Source: Flavobacteriaceae bacterium D16 (GTDB lineage Bacteria; Bacteroidota; Bacteroidia; Flavobacteriales; Flavobacteriaceae). Taken from it: 64,000 nt of DNA. Of this stretch, positions 14,203 to 22,937 are shown piece after piece. Below the pieces are notes generated by a model. It saw only the letters and a program-made list of their open reading frames with translations. It was not told the origin of the DNA and ran no database searches. Where the stretch lies: assembly GCA_021295155.1 (NCBI GenBank), contig JAJTJC010000034.1, positions 124,001 to 188,000 of the forward strand. Direction: 5' to 3'. The translations under genes and the position numbers were made by a program. Positions within the stretch are counted from its first letter, which is position 1. The number at the start of each line of letters is the position of its first letter.

Positions 14203-15528
14203 ATGAGGAATTATCTGCTCAATCTAATGGTATTGTTTTCAGCGGCCTTTGCTTTCGGTCAGGCCGGCCACATCATGCAGGGTGTGGGTTCAGTTAATAT
14301 GTCGATGGGGGGCGCAGCCACTGCTCAGCCTATCGATATTTCCGGAGCGCTGCAATGGAACCCGGCTTCTATCTCTGTATTCGACGGACAGGAACTGCGT
14401 TTTGATGTAGGCCTATTCTTTTCTGCTCCTGAATTAAGTTCAACTGTGCCTGAATTTGATACTTCAGGAGTACCAACCGGTAACTTTTTCAGTGGAACAA
14501 CCGAAGACGATCGCGGTTTGTCTCCTTTACCAGCACTGGCTTATGTATGGGGACAACCTGAAAGTCCTCATACCTTTGGGGTTTCTGCCTTTGGGATCAG
14601 TGGATTTGGGGTAACCTTCCCCGAAAACGCTTCCAACCCGATAAACGCTCCACAGGAATTTGGTGGCTTTGGCAGAGTAGAATCCGAATATATCCTTCTA
14701 CAGGTTGGATTTACTTATGCCTATGAGCTCTCCGATCAGTTCTCTGTTGGAATACAGCCTAATTTCAATTATGCCAACCTGGAACTTCTTCCTAACCCAA
14801 CTGCCAGTCCAAATGCTTCCGGGTATCCCGGGACAGATAAAGCTACTGCACTGGGATTTGGAGCTCAACTGGGAGTTTTCTTTGATTCCGGATCTGGATT
14901 TAAGGCTGGACTATCTTATAAAACCAAACAATCTTTCGGGGATTTCGAATTGGAAAACACCTATTTAGACGGTTCAACCGCAACGAACGATTTCAAGATG
15001 AATTACCCGGCTATTTATTCCGTAGGTCTTGGATATTCGCTGGGAAATGTAGACCTGGCACTGGATTATCGATTGGTAGATTACGAAAATACGGAAGGAT
15101 TTGACGCAAAAGGATGGACGCCAACTGCTTCAGTAGCTGGTTTTGGCTGGGAGAATATTTCCATTATTTCTGCTGGTATTCAGTATAAGGGGATCAATAA
15201 GCTTCCCATCCGGGTAGGATACACCTATAGTTCCAACCCAATTAACGAAGATCTTGCGTTCTTCAGTGTTCCGGCAACGGCGATCATTAAAAATGCCTTC
15301 CAGTTTGGCCTTACTTATGAAGTAAGTGACAGGCTGCAATTGAATACTACCTATCACCATGGTGATAGCGGAGGGGCTACAAGTGGACCACTGCTTAACC
15401 CGCAGTTCATATCCCAGTTTCCACCTAACGGTGCCATTCCTGGAAGTGAAGTGTCTTACGATATGACAACGGATATGGTAATGTTTGGTTTCAGCTACAA
15501 ATGGCTGAATTCAGGCGGAACCGATTAA
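14203..15528 (+). CDS. FadL/OmpP1/TodX-family outer membrane channel
   Basis: The 441-residue protein has a signal peptide ending near AFAFGQ, then the family N-terminus GHIMQGVGSVNMSMGGAATAQPIDISGALQWNPASI, in which the NPA motif after a Gly-rich hatch segment is typical. The rest alternates amphipathic strands and ends with a terminal strand (MFGFSYKWLNSGGTD) without the usual final aromatic residue. Family members pass hydrophobic compounds across the outer membrane. Its promoter has two of the sulfur-island dyads, so it may import or export a hydrophobic sulfur species such as polysulfide or elemental sulfur; this is inferred, and long-chain fatty acids are the default alternative. Confidence 0.9.
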   Translation: MRNYLLNLMVLFSAAFAFGQAGHIMQGVGSVNMSMGGAATAQPIDISGALQWNPASISVFDGQELRFDVGLFFSAPELSSTVPEFDTSGVPTGNFFSGTTEDDRGLSPLPALAYVWGQPESPHTFGVSAFGISGFGVTFPENASNPINAPQEFGGFGRVESEYILLQVGFTYAYELSDQFSVGIQPNFNYANLELLPNPTASPNASGYPGTDKATALGFGAQLGVFFDSGSGFKAGLSYKTKQSFGDFELENTYLDGSTATNDFKMNYPAIYSVGLGYSLGNVDLALDYRLVDYENTEGFDAKGWTPTASVAGFGWENISIISAGIQYKGINKLPIRVGYTYSSNPINEDLAFFSVPATAIIKNAFQFGLTYEVSDRLQLNTTYHHGDSGGATSGPLLNPQFISQFPPNGAIPGSEVSYDMTTDMVMFGFSYKWLNSGGTD

Positions 15529-15568
15529 AAACTACCTAACTACTCAATAGTACCATATTTATGGTCGG

Positions 15569-15597
15569 AAAAGCGGGGGCATTGCCCTCGCTTTTCT
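15569..15597 (+). terminator. Rho-independent terminator
   Basis: AAAAGCGGGGGC and GCCCTCGCTTTT pair around ATT, with a T-rich 3' side; it closes the FadL-type gene. Confidence 0.85.
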
Positions 15598-15684
15598 TGT
15601 TTTCACAATCAAATTTAGAGCTAAACAAGGGGTAGGGAAATCCCCCTTTTTGTATCTTTAAGAAACCAGTATAACCAGATCGGT

Positions 15685-18588
15685 ATGCATCGGCTTTTAC
15701 TGCTATTTATAGTCCTGCTCTACTTTCACATAAGCGTGGTTGGGCAGCGATTCCAGTACATTACCTACCAGGGTGATGAGGTGCCCTTTCAAAAAGTAAA
15801 TGAGGTTACCGAGGATCATAAGGGTTATATCTGGCTGGCCACAGATCAGGGACTATTTCGATTTGATGGTCAAACCTTTGAAGATTACAATACAACACTG
15901 GAGAGCAGATACATTAAATCCTTTGCCCGAAAAGACCGTGATACCTTACTGTTTTCAAACGATTCCGGCATTTTCAAGCACTTTTATCAGGATAATAAGG
16001 TGGCCGTACTACCCTTAATTACTCGTGAGGACCTGGAAGGTAGAATGGAGTACCCTACCCAGATCTTTTGGGATTCAAAACAGCGTCTATGGGCAGGTCA
16101 GTTAAATGGTTCCGTGTATCGCTACGAAATTCTGGAAAACAAGTCAGCGCAAATGGATATTCCCGCTGTGGATAAATCTCCGCATATGGTTTTTGATGAA
16201 GACCAGTATGGCCACATTTGGGTAGTAGTTTCCGGTAAGGGATTGTATCGCTATGACGAGCAACAAGATAAGCTCATTGCAGTAAAAGGCTATGAGGGAG
16301 CTGAGGATCTCTGGATTGAAGGAAACCGAATTATTGTTGTGGGAAGGGGTGTATATGATATTTCTGTAGATGAGCAGGGACGTATTCGAAAGAGTACCCG
16401 TGCCTATAATTCCAATATGCCCTTTACCCTCATTAGTAACAATGGATCAGGCAGGTTCTTTCTGGTTGCTGAATCCGGGATTTTTACCCTGGATGCTGAT
16501 TTGAAACATATCAAAGTAGTTTATGGTTCCAATGATCCGCATCGCGTAGAACAGTTGCCCTATACAGGCATTAATGACCTTTATTTTTCAACAGACCCCA
16601 TGCAATCTGGAGGTACGCTATGGGTAGGCACAGATAGTACCCTGGGACTGCTTTATACCAGCTATTTTAAAAGTGTATCAGGAATGGCCCATGACAATAT
16701 TCTGGGTATGGTTGTGTCGGGGCCAGATGAGGTTCTGATATCCCAGGGAAATGTTTATAAGGTCAATACAGAGGATATGACCTATAATCAGTTGCCTGGA
16801 CTAAACAGGATCACTGCCATGGCGACATTTGGCAACAGGCGGTGGTATGCTACTTCTGAAGGTACTATTAAAGCCTATGACGGCAACAAAGTATTACGTG
16901 AGTACGATCTGAGTTATCGTGGCGGGGGAATCTTTTATATGCAGGCAGATCATAAGGGAGAAATCTGGTTTTGTCAGGCCCCGCTGGATAAGCCCATCAA
17001 GGGGCTTGCTAAAATTAAAATAGAAGGAAGTATCCGTGAATATGGGGAAGCCGATGGCTTTCAAAGCAGAATCCTGGTAGCCGATGAGGGAGGTAGGGAG
17101 GAACTCTATGTTGGCGGTATCGGGGAGAATAATTACTTGTATACCTACAACAGGCAGGTTGATGGTTTTACCAACGTTAGCCTTCCTTTTCCATTCGAGG
17201 TAAGTAGGAATTTTGAAGTCCACGACCTGGCTGTGGACAACCGGGGTTTGGTGTGGATCGGTACCACAGATGGCTTACTCCGATACGACACGGAGCGTAT
17301 TCAACGGATACCCTTAGGCCCATATACAACTAGCGAAGTACGCTCAGTATGTGCAATGCCGGATGGATCCCTGTGGTTAGCCACCGATACTGACGGCTTA
17401 CTTCATCTTGACCGGAATCTGAATTATGTGCTTTTTGATGAGGCCAGTGGCACTCCTTCTAAAATTGCGGCCTACAGAAGTTTGTTGGTAGACAACCAGA
17501 ATATACTATGGGCCGGCACAGCGGAAGGTGCCGTACATTCATCAATCGCTAACCCAAAACCTTTGGTTACCGTTAGCCCGATATTAAAGTCTGTGTATGT
17601 TGATGGAACGAAAAAGAAACAAACTACTTCACTGAAATTTAGTAAAAACAATGTGCTGAGGTTTCGTTTTACTTCCCTCACTTTCCCCGGTGAAGAAATA
17701 AAATATCAATATAAATATTTCACCGAAGGATTCACATCAGAAGAGATTGAAGACCTGGAGTGGTTACTGGTTGCGGGGTCAGGTGAAATAAGACTAAAGG
17801 ATTTGAAATCCGGGCATTATACCCTACAGGTACGCGCGCAAGAGCCAGGGGGGTATTCCTGGAGTGAGCCAGGTCTTGTTGCGTTTGAAATTCGCAAAAG
17901 CTGGTATGTTACACCCCTGGGCATAGCGGGGATCGTACTAATCGCGGGCTTGTTCTTCTGGTATGGATTAAGGTTGTGGGTAATAGGAAAAACCAAACAA
18001 CTTAAAAGGGCACTGCTGCGCAAGGAAAGGGAACTAAGCAAGAAAGAGCAAGAGCTTGCTACTCAAATCGGAACTTTAAAAGAACAACGCCAGGAACTGA
18101 AAAGCGCGGGGGTAACTATTTACCTTCTTTCCCGTTTAATGAGACAAATCCCACCCAGGGCTACCTGGAAAGAAGTACTTCCGGTTTTATGCAAACTTGT
18201 AGAATTACCCACCGGTATGGATGCTTTCGAATTAGCCTTCGAAAGTGGCAACGATATGCGACACTATGGCTTTAAAAAAGGCCAGAAAGCACCACAAAAA
18301 AGAGCAAAAGAATTTAACGAAAAAGATGACCTTACCAGTTATGTCCTGACTAACAAGAAACCTATTCTCATTCATAATATTGACCGGGAAGCCGGGCAAT
18401 ATATTAACCATCAGGATAACAAAGGATTCCATTCCAGGATCTATGTGCCCTTTAAACAGGTCAACGGCGCCGAGGCAGTTCTTTGCGTATATGGAAAAGA
18501 AAAGAACCGCTTTGTTCAAAGAGATATGACCGTTTTGCAGATATTGGCTACTTTTCTTTCTGTGAATGTAATTGATGAATTAAGATGA
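15685..18588 (+). CDS. Beta-propeller sensor with Y_Y_Y and C-terminal GAF-like domain
   Basis: A 967-residue membrane sensor. After a signal peptide (to about residue 20) come many Reg_prop-type blades (for example GYIWLATDQGLFRFDG, GHIWVVVSGKGLYRYD, GLVWIGTTDGLLRYD, GSLWLATDTDGLLHLD). A Y_Y_Y domain follows (about 650-735, with LRFRFTSLTF and GHYTLQVRAQ), then one membrane helix (about 740-762), a coiled coil and a GAF-like domain to the end. No histidine-kinase, HTH or GGDEF domain is present, so output must pass through a partner. Its stop overlaps the ATG of the GluR0-like channel by 4 bp, making that channel the likely partner. The ligand is unknown. Confidence 0.87.
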   Translation: MHRLLLLFIVLLYFHISVVGQRFQYITYQGDEVPFQKVNEVTEDHKGYIWLATDQGLFRFDGQTFEDYNTTLESRYIKSFARKDRDTLLFSNDSGIFKHFYQDNKVAVLPLITREDLEGRMEYPTQIFWDSKQRLWAGQLNGSVYRYEILENKSAQMDIPAVDKSPHMVFDEDQYGHIWVVVSGKGLYRYDEQQDKLIAVKGYEGAEDLWIEGNRIIVVGRGVYDISVDEQGRIRKSTRAYNSNMPFTLISNNGSGRFFLVAESGIFTLDADLKHIKVVYGSNDPHRVEQLPYTGINDLYFSTDPMQSGGTLWVGTDSTLGLLYTSYFKSVSGMAHDNILGMVVSGPDEVLISQGNVYKVNTEDMTYNQLPGLNRITAMATFGNRRWYATSEGTIKAYDGNKVLREYDLSYRGGGIFYMQADHKGEIWFCQAPLDKPIKGLAKIKIEGSIREYGEADGFQSRILVADEGGREELYVGGIGENNYLYTYNRQVDGFTNVSLPFPFEVSRNFEVHDLAVDNRGLVWIGTTDGLLRYDTERIQRIPLGPYTTSEVRSVCAMPDGSLWLATDTDGLLHLDRNLNYVLFDEASGTPSKIAAYRSLLVDNQNILWAGTAEGAVHSSIANPKPLVTVSPILKSVYVDGTKKKQTTSLKFSKNNVLRFRFTSLTFPGEEIKYQYKYFTEGFTSEEIEDLEWLLVAGSGEIRLKDLKSGHYTLQVRAQEPGGYSWSEPGLVAFEIRKSWYVTPLGIAGIVLIAGLFFWYGLRLWVIGKTKQLKRALLRKERELSKKEQELATQIGTLKEQRQELKSAGVTIYLLSRLMRQIPPRATWKEVLPVLCKLVELPTGMDAFELAFESGNDMRHYGFKKGQKAPQKRAKEFNEKDDLTSYVLTNKKPILIHNIDREAGQYINHQDNKGFHSRIYVPFKQVNGAEAVLCVYGKEKNRFVQRDMTVLQILATFLSVNVIDELR

Positions 18589-19679
18589 TGAACAGACCAA
18601 TCCGAATAAAAGTAGTTGTATGCCTGCTGTATTTCATGGCTGGTATATTGCCTGTTCACACGCAAGAACCCGATACCCTGCAAATCGGGATACACGAGTA
18701 CCCGCCTTTCGTGATAAAGGACCTTGACGGGTCTTATCGTGGACTATCGGTAGATCTCTGGATGGGGATCAATAAGAAATTGAACAGGCCTTACCGCTTT
18801 GTAGCCTTTAGCGACGAGATCGGGATTATACGTGCACTGGACTATGGAGACATCGATTTATCCATTAACCCGCTGATCAATACTCCGGGACGAATGGAAA
18901 AATTTGAGGTAACCCAGCCATTTTATATCTCAAATATTGGAGTAGCCATCACTTCCTCCAGCCAGTCGCAATTCCAGATTTTCATCAACAATTTCTTCTC
19001 TGGCGCCTTTCTCAACATTGTATTCCTGTTGCTGTCCATTTTACTCTTTTTTGGCACCTTATTGTGGCTTCTGGAACGGAGGTATAACAAGTATCAGTTC
19101 CGCCCCGGGATAATGGGGCTCTTAGATGGCCTCTGGTGGGCTGCGGTTACTATGACTACTGTTGGTTATGGGGACAAGGCCCCCAAAACGGGGGCGGGAA
19201 GAGCTATTGCAATTATTTGGATGTTTACTGCGGTGATTATTATATCGAGCTTTACAGCTACGATAGCCTCTACACTTACCGTGAATACATTGGAAGGAAA
19301 GATCGAAAGATTGTCTGACCTAAAGTCTGTTGAGAAAATTGGGATTGTCGGGGCTTCCGACTGTGCAGATTTCCTTTTTCGCAATGAAATGGAACCCTAT
19401 GAAACCTACAGAACTCCTGGCAGGGCTTTGAGGGCCCTTGCCAACAAGGATATTAATGTACTTTTACATGATAAAGCCACACTGGACTATCTGATTGGCA
19501 GTAGCGAATTAGAGGATAAAGTTCAGTTACTGGCAGTAGACTTTGATGATCGATACCGTTGCTTTATATTTCCAAGGGGACATAAAGACTATGATCCTGT
19601 AAATACGGAATTAATGCGATATATCCTGGATCCGGAATGGGAAGAATCCCTCACTAAGTACGGAGCTGCAAATCAATAA
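18585..19679 (+). CDS. GluR0-like ionotropic glutamate receptor / ligand-gated K+ channel
   Basis: This 364-residue protein has the split architecture of prokaryotic ionotropic glutamate receptors. A signal peptide is followed by the first part of a type 3 solute-binding domain (about 30-125, IGIHEYPPFVIKDLDGSYRG), helix 1 (141-163), a re-entrant pore with potassium-channel filter TTVGYGD (191-197), helix 2 (207-230), and the second half of the binding domain (about 238-364). The filter predicts K+ selectivity. The ligand-side residues resemble amino-acid-binding periplasmic proteins but the ligand cannot be fixed. It overlaps the propeller sensor gene by 4 bp and is followed by upp 14 bp later. 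Confidence 0.92.
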   Translation: MMNRPIRIKVVVCLLYFMAGILPVHTQEPDTLQIGIHEYPPFVIKDLDGSYRGLSVDLWMGINKKLNRPYRFVAFSDEIGIIRALDYGDIDLSINPLINTPGRMEKFEVTQPFYISNIGVAITSSSQSQFQIFINNFFSGAFLNIVFLLLSILLFFGTLLWLLERRYNKYQFRPGIMGLLDGLWWAAVTMTTVGYGDKAPKTGAGRAIAIIWMFTAVIIISSFTATIASTLTVNTLEGKIERLSDLKSVEKIGIVGASDCADFLFRNEMEPYETYRTPGRALRALANKDINVLLHDKATLDYLIGSSELEDKVQLLAVDFDDRYRCFIFPRGHKDYDPVNTELMRYILDPEWEESLTKYGAANQ

Positions 19680-19693
19680 ACAACCTAAGCCTG

Positions 19694-20347
19694 ATGGTTA
19701 TCCACAATTTTTCAGAATCGAATTCTCTTTTGAACCAGTTTGTAGCCGAGTTGAGAGATGTCAATATTCAGCGCGATTCCATGCGATTCAGGAGGAATAT
19801 TGAAAGGATTGGAGAAATTCTGAGCTATGAATTGAGTAAGACCCTGGAATACCGCATAAATAACGTGCAGACCCCTTTTGGTAATAAGCCCATGTCTTTA
19901 TCAACCAATAATCTGGTGCTTTGTTCGGTACTCCGTGCGGGTTTACCCCTGCATCAGGGTCTGCTGAATTATTTTGATGGTGCTGAAAATGCTTTTATTT
20001 CTGCTTATCGACATCATCCCAATGGGAAAAATGAATTTGAAGTCATCGTTAAGTATTTTGCTGCCCCTGCCCTGGGTGGTAAAACCCTGGTGCTCACAGA
20101 TCCCATGCTGGCAACGGGGAAAACTCTGGAAAACGTTCTTAAATCTCTCAAAACCCACGGGGAACCAAAGGCCATTCATATTATTTCCGTAATCGGGTCC
20201 AGGGAAGGTATAGATTATGTAGCAAGCGTTTTTCCGGAAAATACCCAGCTCTGGATTGCAGCTATTGATGATGAACTTACTGCGAAAGGTTACATCATTC
20301 CGGGTTTAGGCGATGCTGGTGACCTGTCCTTTGGAGTAAAATTGTAG
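19694..20347 (+). CDS. upp: Uracil phosphoribosyltransferase
   Basis: 217 residues with the PRPP-binding loop VLTDPMLATGKTL (about 133-145), the LCSVLRAGLPLHQGL segment and the C-terminal uracil-site sequence IIPGLGDAGDLSFG. The enzyme converts uracil and PRPP to UMP in the cytoplasm as pyrimidine salvage. Size fits the family (about 210). Only 14 bp separate it from the channel gene, so it may be cotranscribed. A short GC dyad just after the stop (20341-20364) lacks a T-run. Confidence 0.95.
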   Translation: MVIHNFSESNSLLNQFVAELRDVNIQRDSMRFRRNIERIGEILSYELSKTLEYRINNVQTPFGNKPMSLSTNNLVLCSVLRAGLPLHQGLLNYFDGAENAFISAYRHHPNGKNEFEVIVKYFAAPALGGKTLVLTDPMLATGKTLENVLKSLKTHGEPKAIHIISVIGSREGIDYVASVFPENTQLWIAAIDDELTAKGYIIPGLGDAGDLSFGVKL

Positions 20348-20401
20348 GGGGCACTTCCCCGCTACCAGATATTCAATTAGCCATTTTTCGTGATTAATAC
20401 T

Positions 20402-20415
20402 GTAACAATAGTTAC
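20402..20415. promoter_or_regulatory. Candidate Crp/Fnr operator, site 8
   Basis: GTAACAATAGTTAC. Together with the identical site 9 it forms a tandem pair with centres 23 bp apart; relative to the predicted start of the efflux operon its centre would be at about -64.5. Confidence 0.72.
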
Positions 20416-20424
20416 CGGCATTGG

Positions 20425-20438
20425 GTAACAATAGTTAC
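20425..20438. promoter_or_regulatory. Candidate Crp/Fnr operator, site 9, efflux operon
   Basis: GTAACAATAGTTAC, identical to site 8. Its centre (20431.5) is 29.5 bp before a perfect -7 element, TAATTTTG at 20461-20468. Confidence 0.75.
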
Positions 20439-20460
20439 GGTATTCGGCAATTCAGCGCCC

Positions 20461-20468
20461 TAATTTTG
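20461..20468 (+). promoter_or_regulatory. -7 element of RND efflux operon
   Basis: TAATTTTG, an exact TAnnTTTG match, 19 bp before the TolC-type ATG. The predicted leader is very short (about 14 nt). Confidence 0.7.
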
Positions 20469-20486
20469 GTGGAAATAAATTCGGAT

Positions 20487-21788
20487 ATGAAGCATTTCCA
20501 TCTCGCATTTCTACTATTGTTCAGCATTCAGCTGTTTGCACAGGATACCCTGGTAATTTCCAAGGCTGCCGTCCTGGAACAAGTGGAAGAGCAAAACCTT
20601 AAGATTAAGATATCAGAGCAGGAACTTTGGTCAGCCAGGGGACAATACCGTCAGACGAACGGATTGTTACTGCCGTCAGTCAGTGTATCCCACACGGGGA
20701 TAACAACAACCAATCCATTGATGGCATTTGGGGCACGCCTTAATCAGCAGCGGATCACCACGGCTGATTTTAATCCTGACCTTCTGAATGACCCCGAACG
20801 CATTGAAGATTTTGCTACCCGTATAGAGCTAAGGCAACCGCTTTTAAATCTTGACGGATTTTCCCGAAGAAAGGCTGCCAAAGCCCAATGGGAGGCTGCC
20901 AGTTTTAATTCGGAAAGGACTCGTGAGTATATGGTTCTGGAAGTAGAGAAAGCGTATATGGAACTTCAATTGGCTTATAAAACTATTGAGGTTCTTGAAA
21001 AAGCCAGGCGAACAGTGCAGCAAAATCTGAAACAGGCACAAGAACAGTTTAAACAGGGGTTACTCCAAAAATCGGATATCCTGGCCGTAGAGGTTAGAGC
21101 GATTGAAATTGAAAATCAGCTGCAAAGCGCTGGAAGTCAGCTAGGCATAACATCCAATTACCTCTCTATGCTGATGAATGATCCTAGTTTCCTAATCTTA
21201 AAACCCAGTGATTCCCTGAAGATCTCAGGGGTTACTTTAACAGCGGAACCAGTTCTGGAAAATCGCAAGGACATTCTGGCCATGGAAGCAGCTACAAGGG
21301 CCTATGAACAGCAGCATAAGGCAGATAAAATGAATTTTCTTCCCCGGCTTAATGCCTTCGGAGTATATGAAATGCACGATGAGGGGATATTCCAGGGCGC
21401 AGCAAGTGGTTATCTTGTAGGGGCTGAATTGAAATGGGATGTTCTGGAGGGAACTAAGCGATTTGGCAAAGCTCAGGCCAGTAAGGCCAATTACGAAAAA
21501 TCCAAACTGGAATTAGCAGAATACAGAGCGAATAGTCAGGTAGAGCTCAATAAAGCCAGACGTATGCTTCAGGATGCCCAAAACAGCCTGGAGCTGACCT
21601 CTCTGGCACTGGAACAATCCCGGGAAGCACTTCGTATCAGAACGAACCGATATAAACAAGGACTTGAAAAGACCTCAGACCTGTTGGCAGCTGAGTCTAA
21701 ATATGCACAAAAAGAACTGGAATATTATGTCAACATTTTTCAACTCAATTATTCCTGGGCCTATCTCCAATTTTTAACCAGGAGTTAA
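20487..21788 (+). CDS. TolC-family outer membrane efflux protein
   Basis: The 433-residue protein has a signal peptide MKHFHLAFLLLFSIQLFAQ and two internally similar outer-membrane efflux domains with long heptad-rich helices (for example YMVLEVEKAYMELQLAYKTIEVLEKARR). The in-frame ATG at 20421 lies between the tandem operator sites and upstream of the -7 element, so 20487 is used. It is the first gene of an operon with a membrane-fusion lipoprotein and an RND pump, and would form the outer-membrane duct. Export substrate is not readable; operator sites shared with the sulfur genes suggest a sulfide-stress role. Confidence 0.93.
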   Translation: MKHFHLAFLLLFSIQLFAQDTLVISKAAVLEQVEEQNLKIKISEQELWSARGQYRQTNGLLLPSVSVSHTGITTTNPLMAFGARLNQQRITTADFNPDLLNDPERIEDFATRIELRQPLLNLDGFSRRKAAKAQWEAASFNSERTREYMVLEVEKAYMELQLAYKTIEVLEKARRTVQQNLKQAQEQFKQGLLQKSDILAVEVRAIEIENQLQSAGSQLGITSNYLSMLMNDPSFLILKPSDSLKISGVTLTAEPVLENRKDILAMEAATRAYEQQHKADKMNFLPRLNAFGVYEMHDEGIFQGAASGYLVGAELKWDVLEGTKRFGKAQASKANYEKSKLELAEYRANSQVELNKARRMLQDAQNSLELTSLALEQSREALRIRTNRYKQGLEKTSDLLAAESKYAQKELEYYVNIFQLNYSWAYLQFLTRS

Positions 21789-21805
21789 CTGTAAAAAAAA
21801 AGTAA

Positions 21806-22894
21806 ATGAAGGATATAATGAAACTAAGAAAAGGAATTATGGGGTTTATCGCCCTGGGATTGATGGTTGCCTGTGGGGATTCAAATCCTGTTAAGGACGT
21901 GGCAGATAATCAGGCCATACCCGTAGAGATTGCAGTGGTAGGTTCCGATGGGTCAGACGCTTCTTTCTCCGCAAGTGGAACGCTGGAGGCCGTTCAAAAT
22001 GCCATTATTAGTACCAGGATGATGGGTTATGTACAGCGACTAATGGTCAAACCAGGAGACAAGGTACGCAGAGGAGCAATGCTTATTGAAATCAATAATG
22101 CGGATCTGGCGGCAAAAAAGGCTCAGGCAAAAGCAAATATCCTTTCAGCGGAAGCGGCATTTGTAAATGCAGAGAAAGACTATAATCGTTATAAAGTACT
22201 ATTTGAATCTCAGAGTGCTTCCCAAAAGGAAATGGACGATATAAGTGCCCGTTATCGCATGACCAAGGCTGGTCTTGAAGCAGCTAAACAAATGGAACAA
22301 GAGGTCCTGGCGCAAATGGCTTACACACAGATCAGAGCTCCCTTTAATGGCGTTGTAACCAATACGTTTATAAAGGAAGGTGATATGGCCAATCCTGGAA
22401 TACCGCTCCTTGGGCTGGAAGCTCCGGAACAATTTCAGGTGGTTGCTATGGTTCCGGAATCCAATATTCATATGGTTAGCAGTAACAGCACCGTACAGGT
22501 ACACCTTAAATCTATGGACCGGTGGGTTCAGGGAATTGTAAGTGAAGTAAGCACTTCTTCCAGAAATACAGGGGGTCAATACCTGGTTAAAGTAAAATTC
22601 AAAGAGGCGCACCCTCAGATCAAAACAGGGATGTATGCCACAGTACAGTTTCCCTTTGAAAAGGAGCAGGCATCGGAAACAGTGATGATCCCTTCTGCCA
22701 TTCTGGTGCATAAAGGTCAGCTAACAGGGGTCTACACCTTGTCAGATAGTGGTAGAGCCATGTTGAGGTGGATACGTACAGGAAGAAAAATAGGGGATAG
22801 TATTACCGTCCTTTCCGGTCTAAAACAGGGAGAAAAAGTAATCCTATCTGCAGAGGGAAAGTTATACAATGGCGCCAAAATTTCCACCCAGTAG
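21806..22894 (+). CDS. RND efflux periplasmic adaptor lipoprotein
   Basis: A 362-residue membrane-fusion protein with a lipobox LMVACG (start at 21806; a second ATG four codons later is equally possible). It shows the split lipoyl motif (IISTRMMGYVQRLMVKPGDKVRRG and RAPFNGVVTNTFIKEGDMA), an alpha-hairpin (about 95-165) and a beta-barrel domain near 210-290. It bridges the RND pump to the TolC-type channel. It is 17 bp after the TolC-type gene and 43 bp before the pump. The missing His/Cys/Met-rich end argues against a dedicated heavy-metal adaptor. Confidence 0.92.
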   Translation: MKDIMKLRKGIMGFIALGLMVACGDSNPVKDVADNQAIPVEIAVVGSDGSDASFSASGTLEAVQNAIISTRMMGYVQRLMVKPGDKVRRGAMLIEINNADLAAKKAQAKANILSAEAAFVNAEKDYNRYKVLFESQSASQKEMDDISARYRMTKAGLEAAKQMEQEVLAQMAYTQIRAPFNGVVTNTFIKEGDMANPGIPLLGLEAPEQFQVVAMVPESNIHMVSSNSTVQVHLKSMDRWVQGIVSEVSTSSRNTGGQYLVKVKFKEAHPQIKTGMYATVQFPFEKEQASETVMIPSAILVHKGQLTGVYTLSDSGRAMLRWIRTGRKIGDSITVLSGLKQGEKVILSAEGKLYNGAKISTQ

Positions 22895-22937
22895 TGGTTA
22901 AAGGTTAAGGTGTATTCACAAAAGAAGTAAAAGCAAT

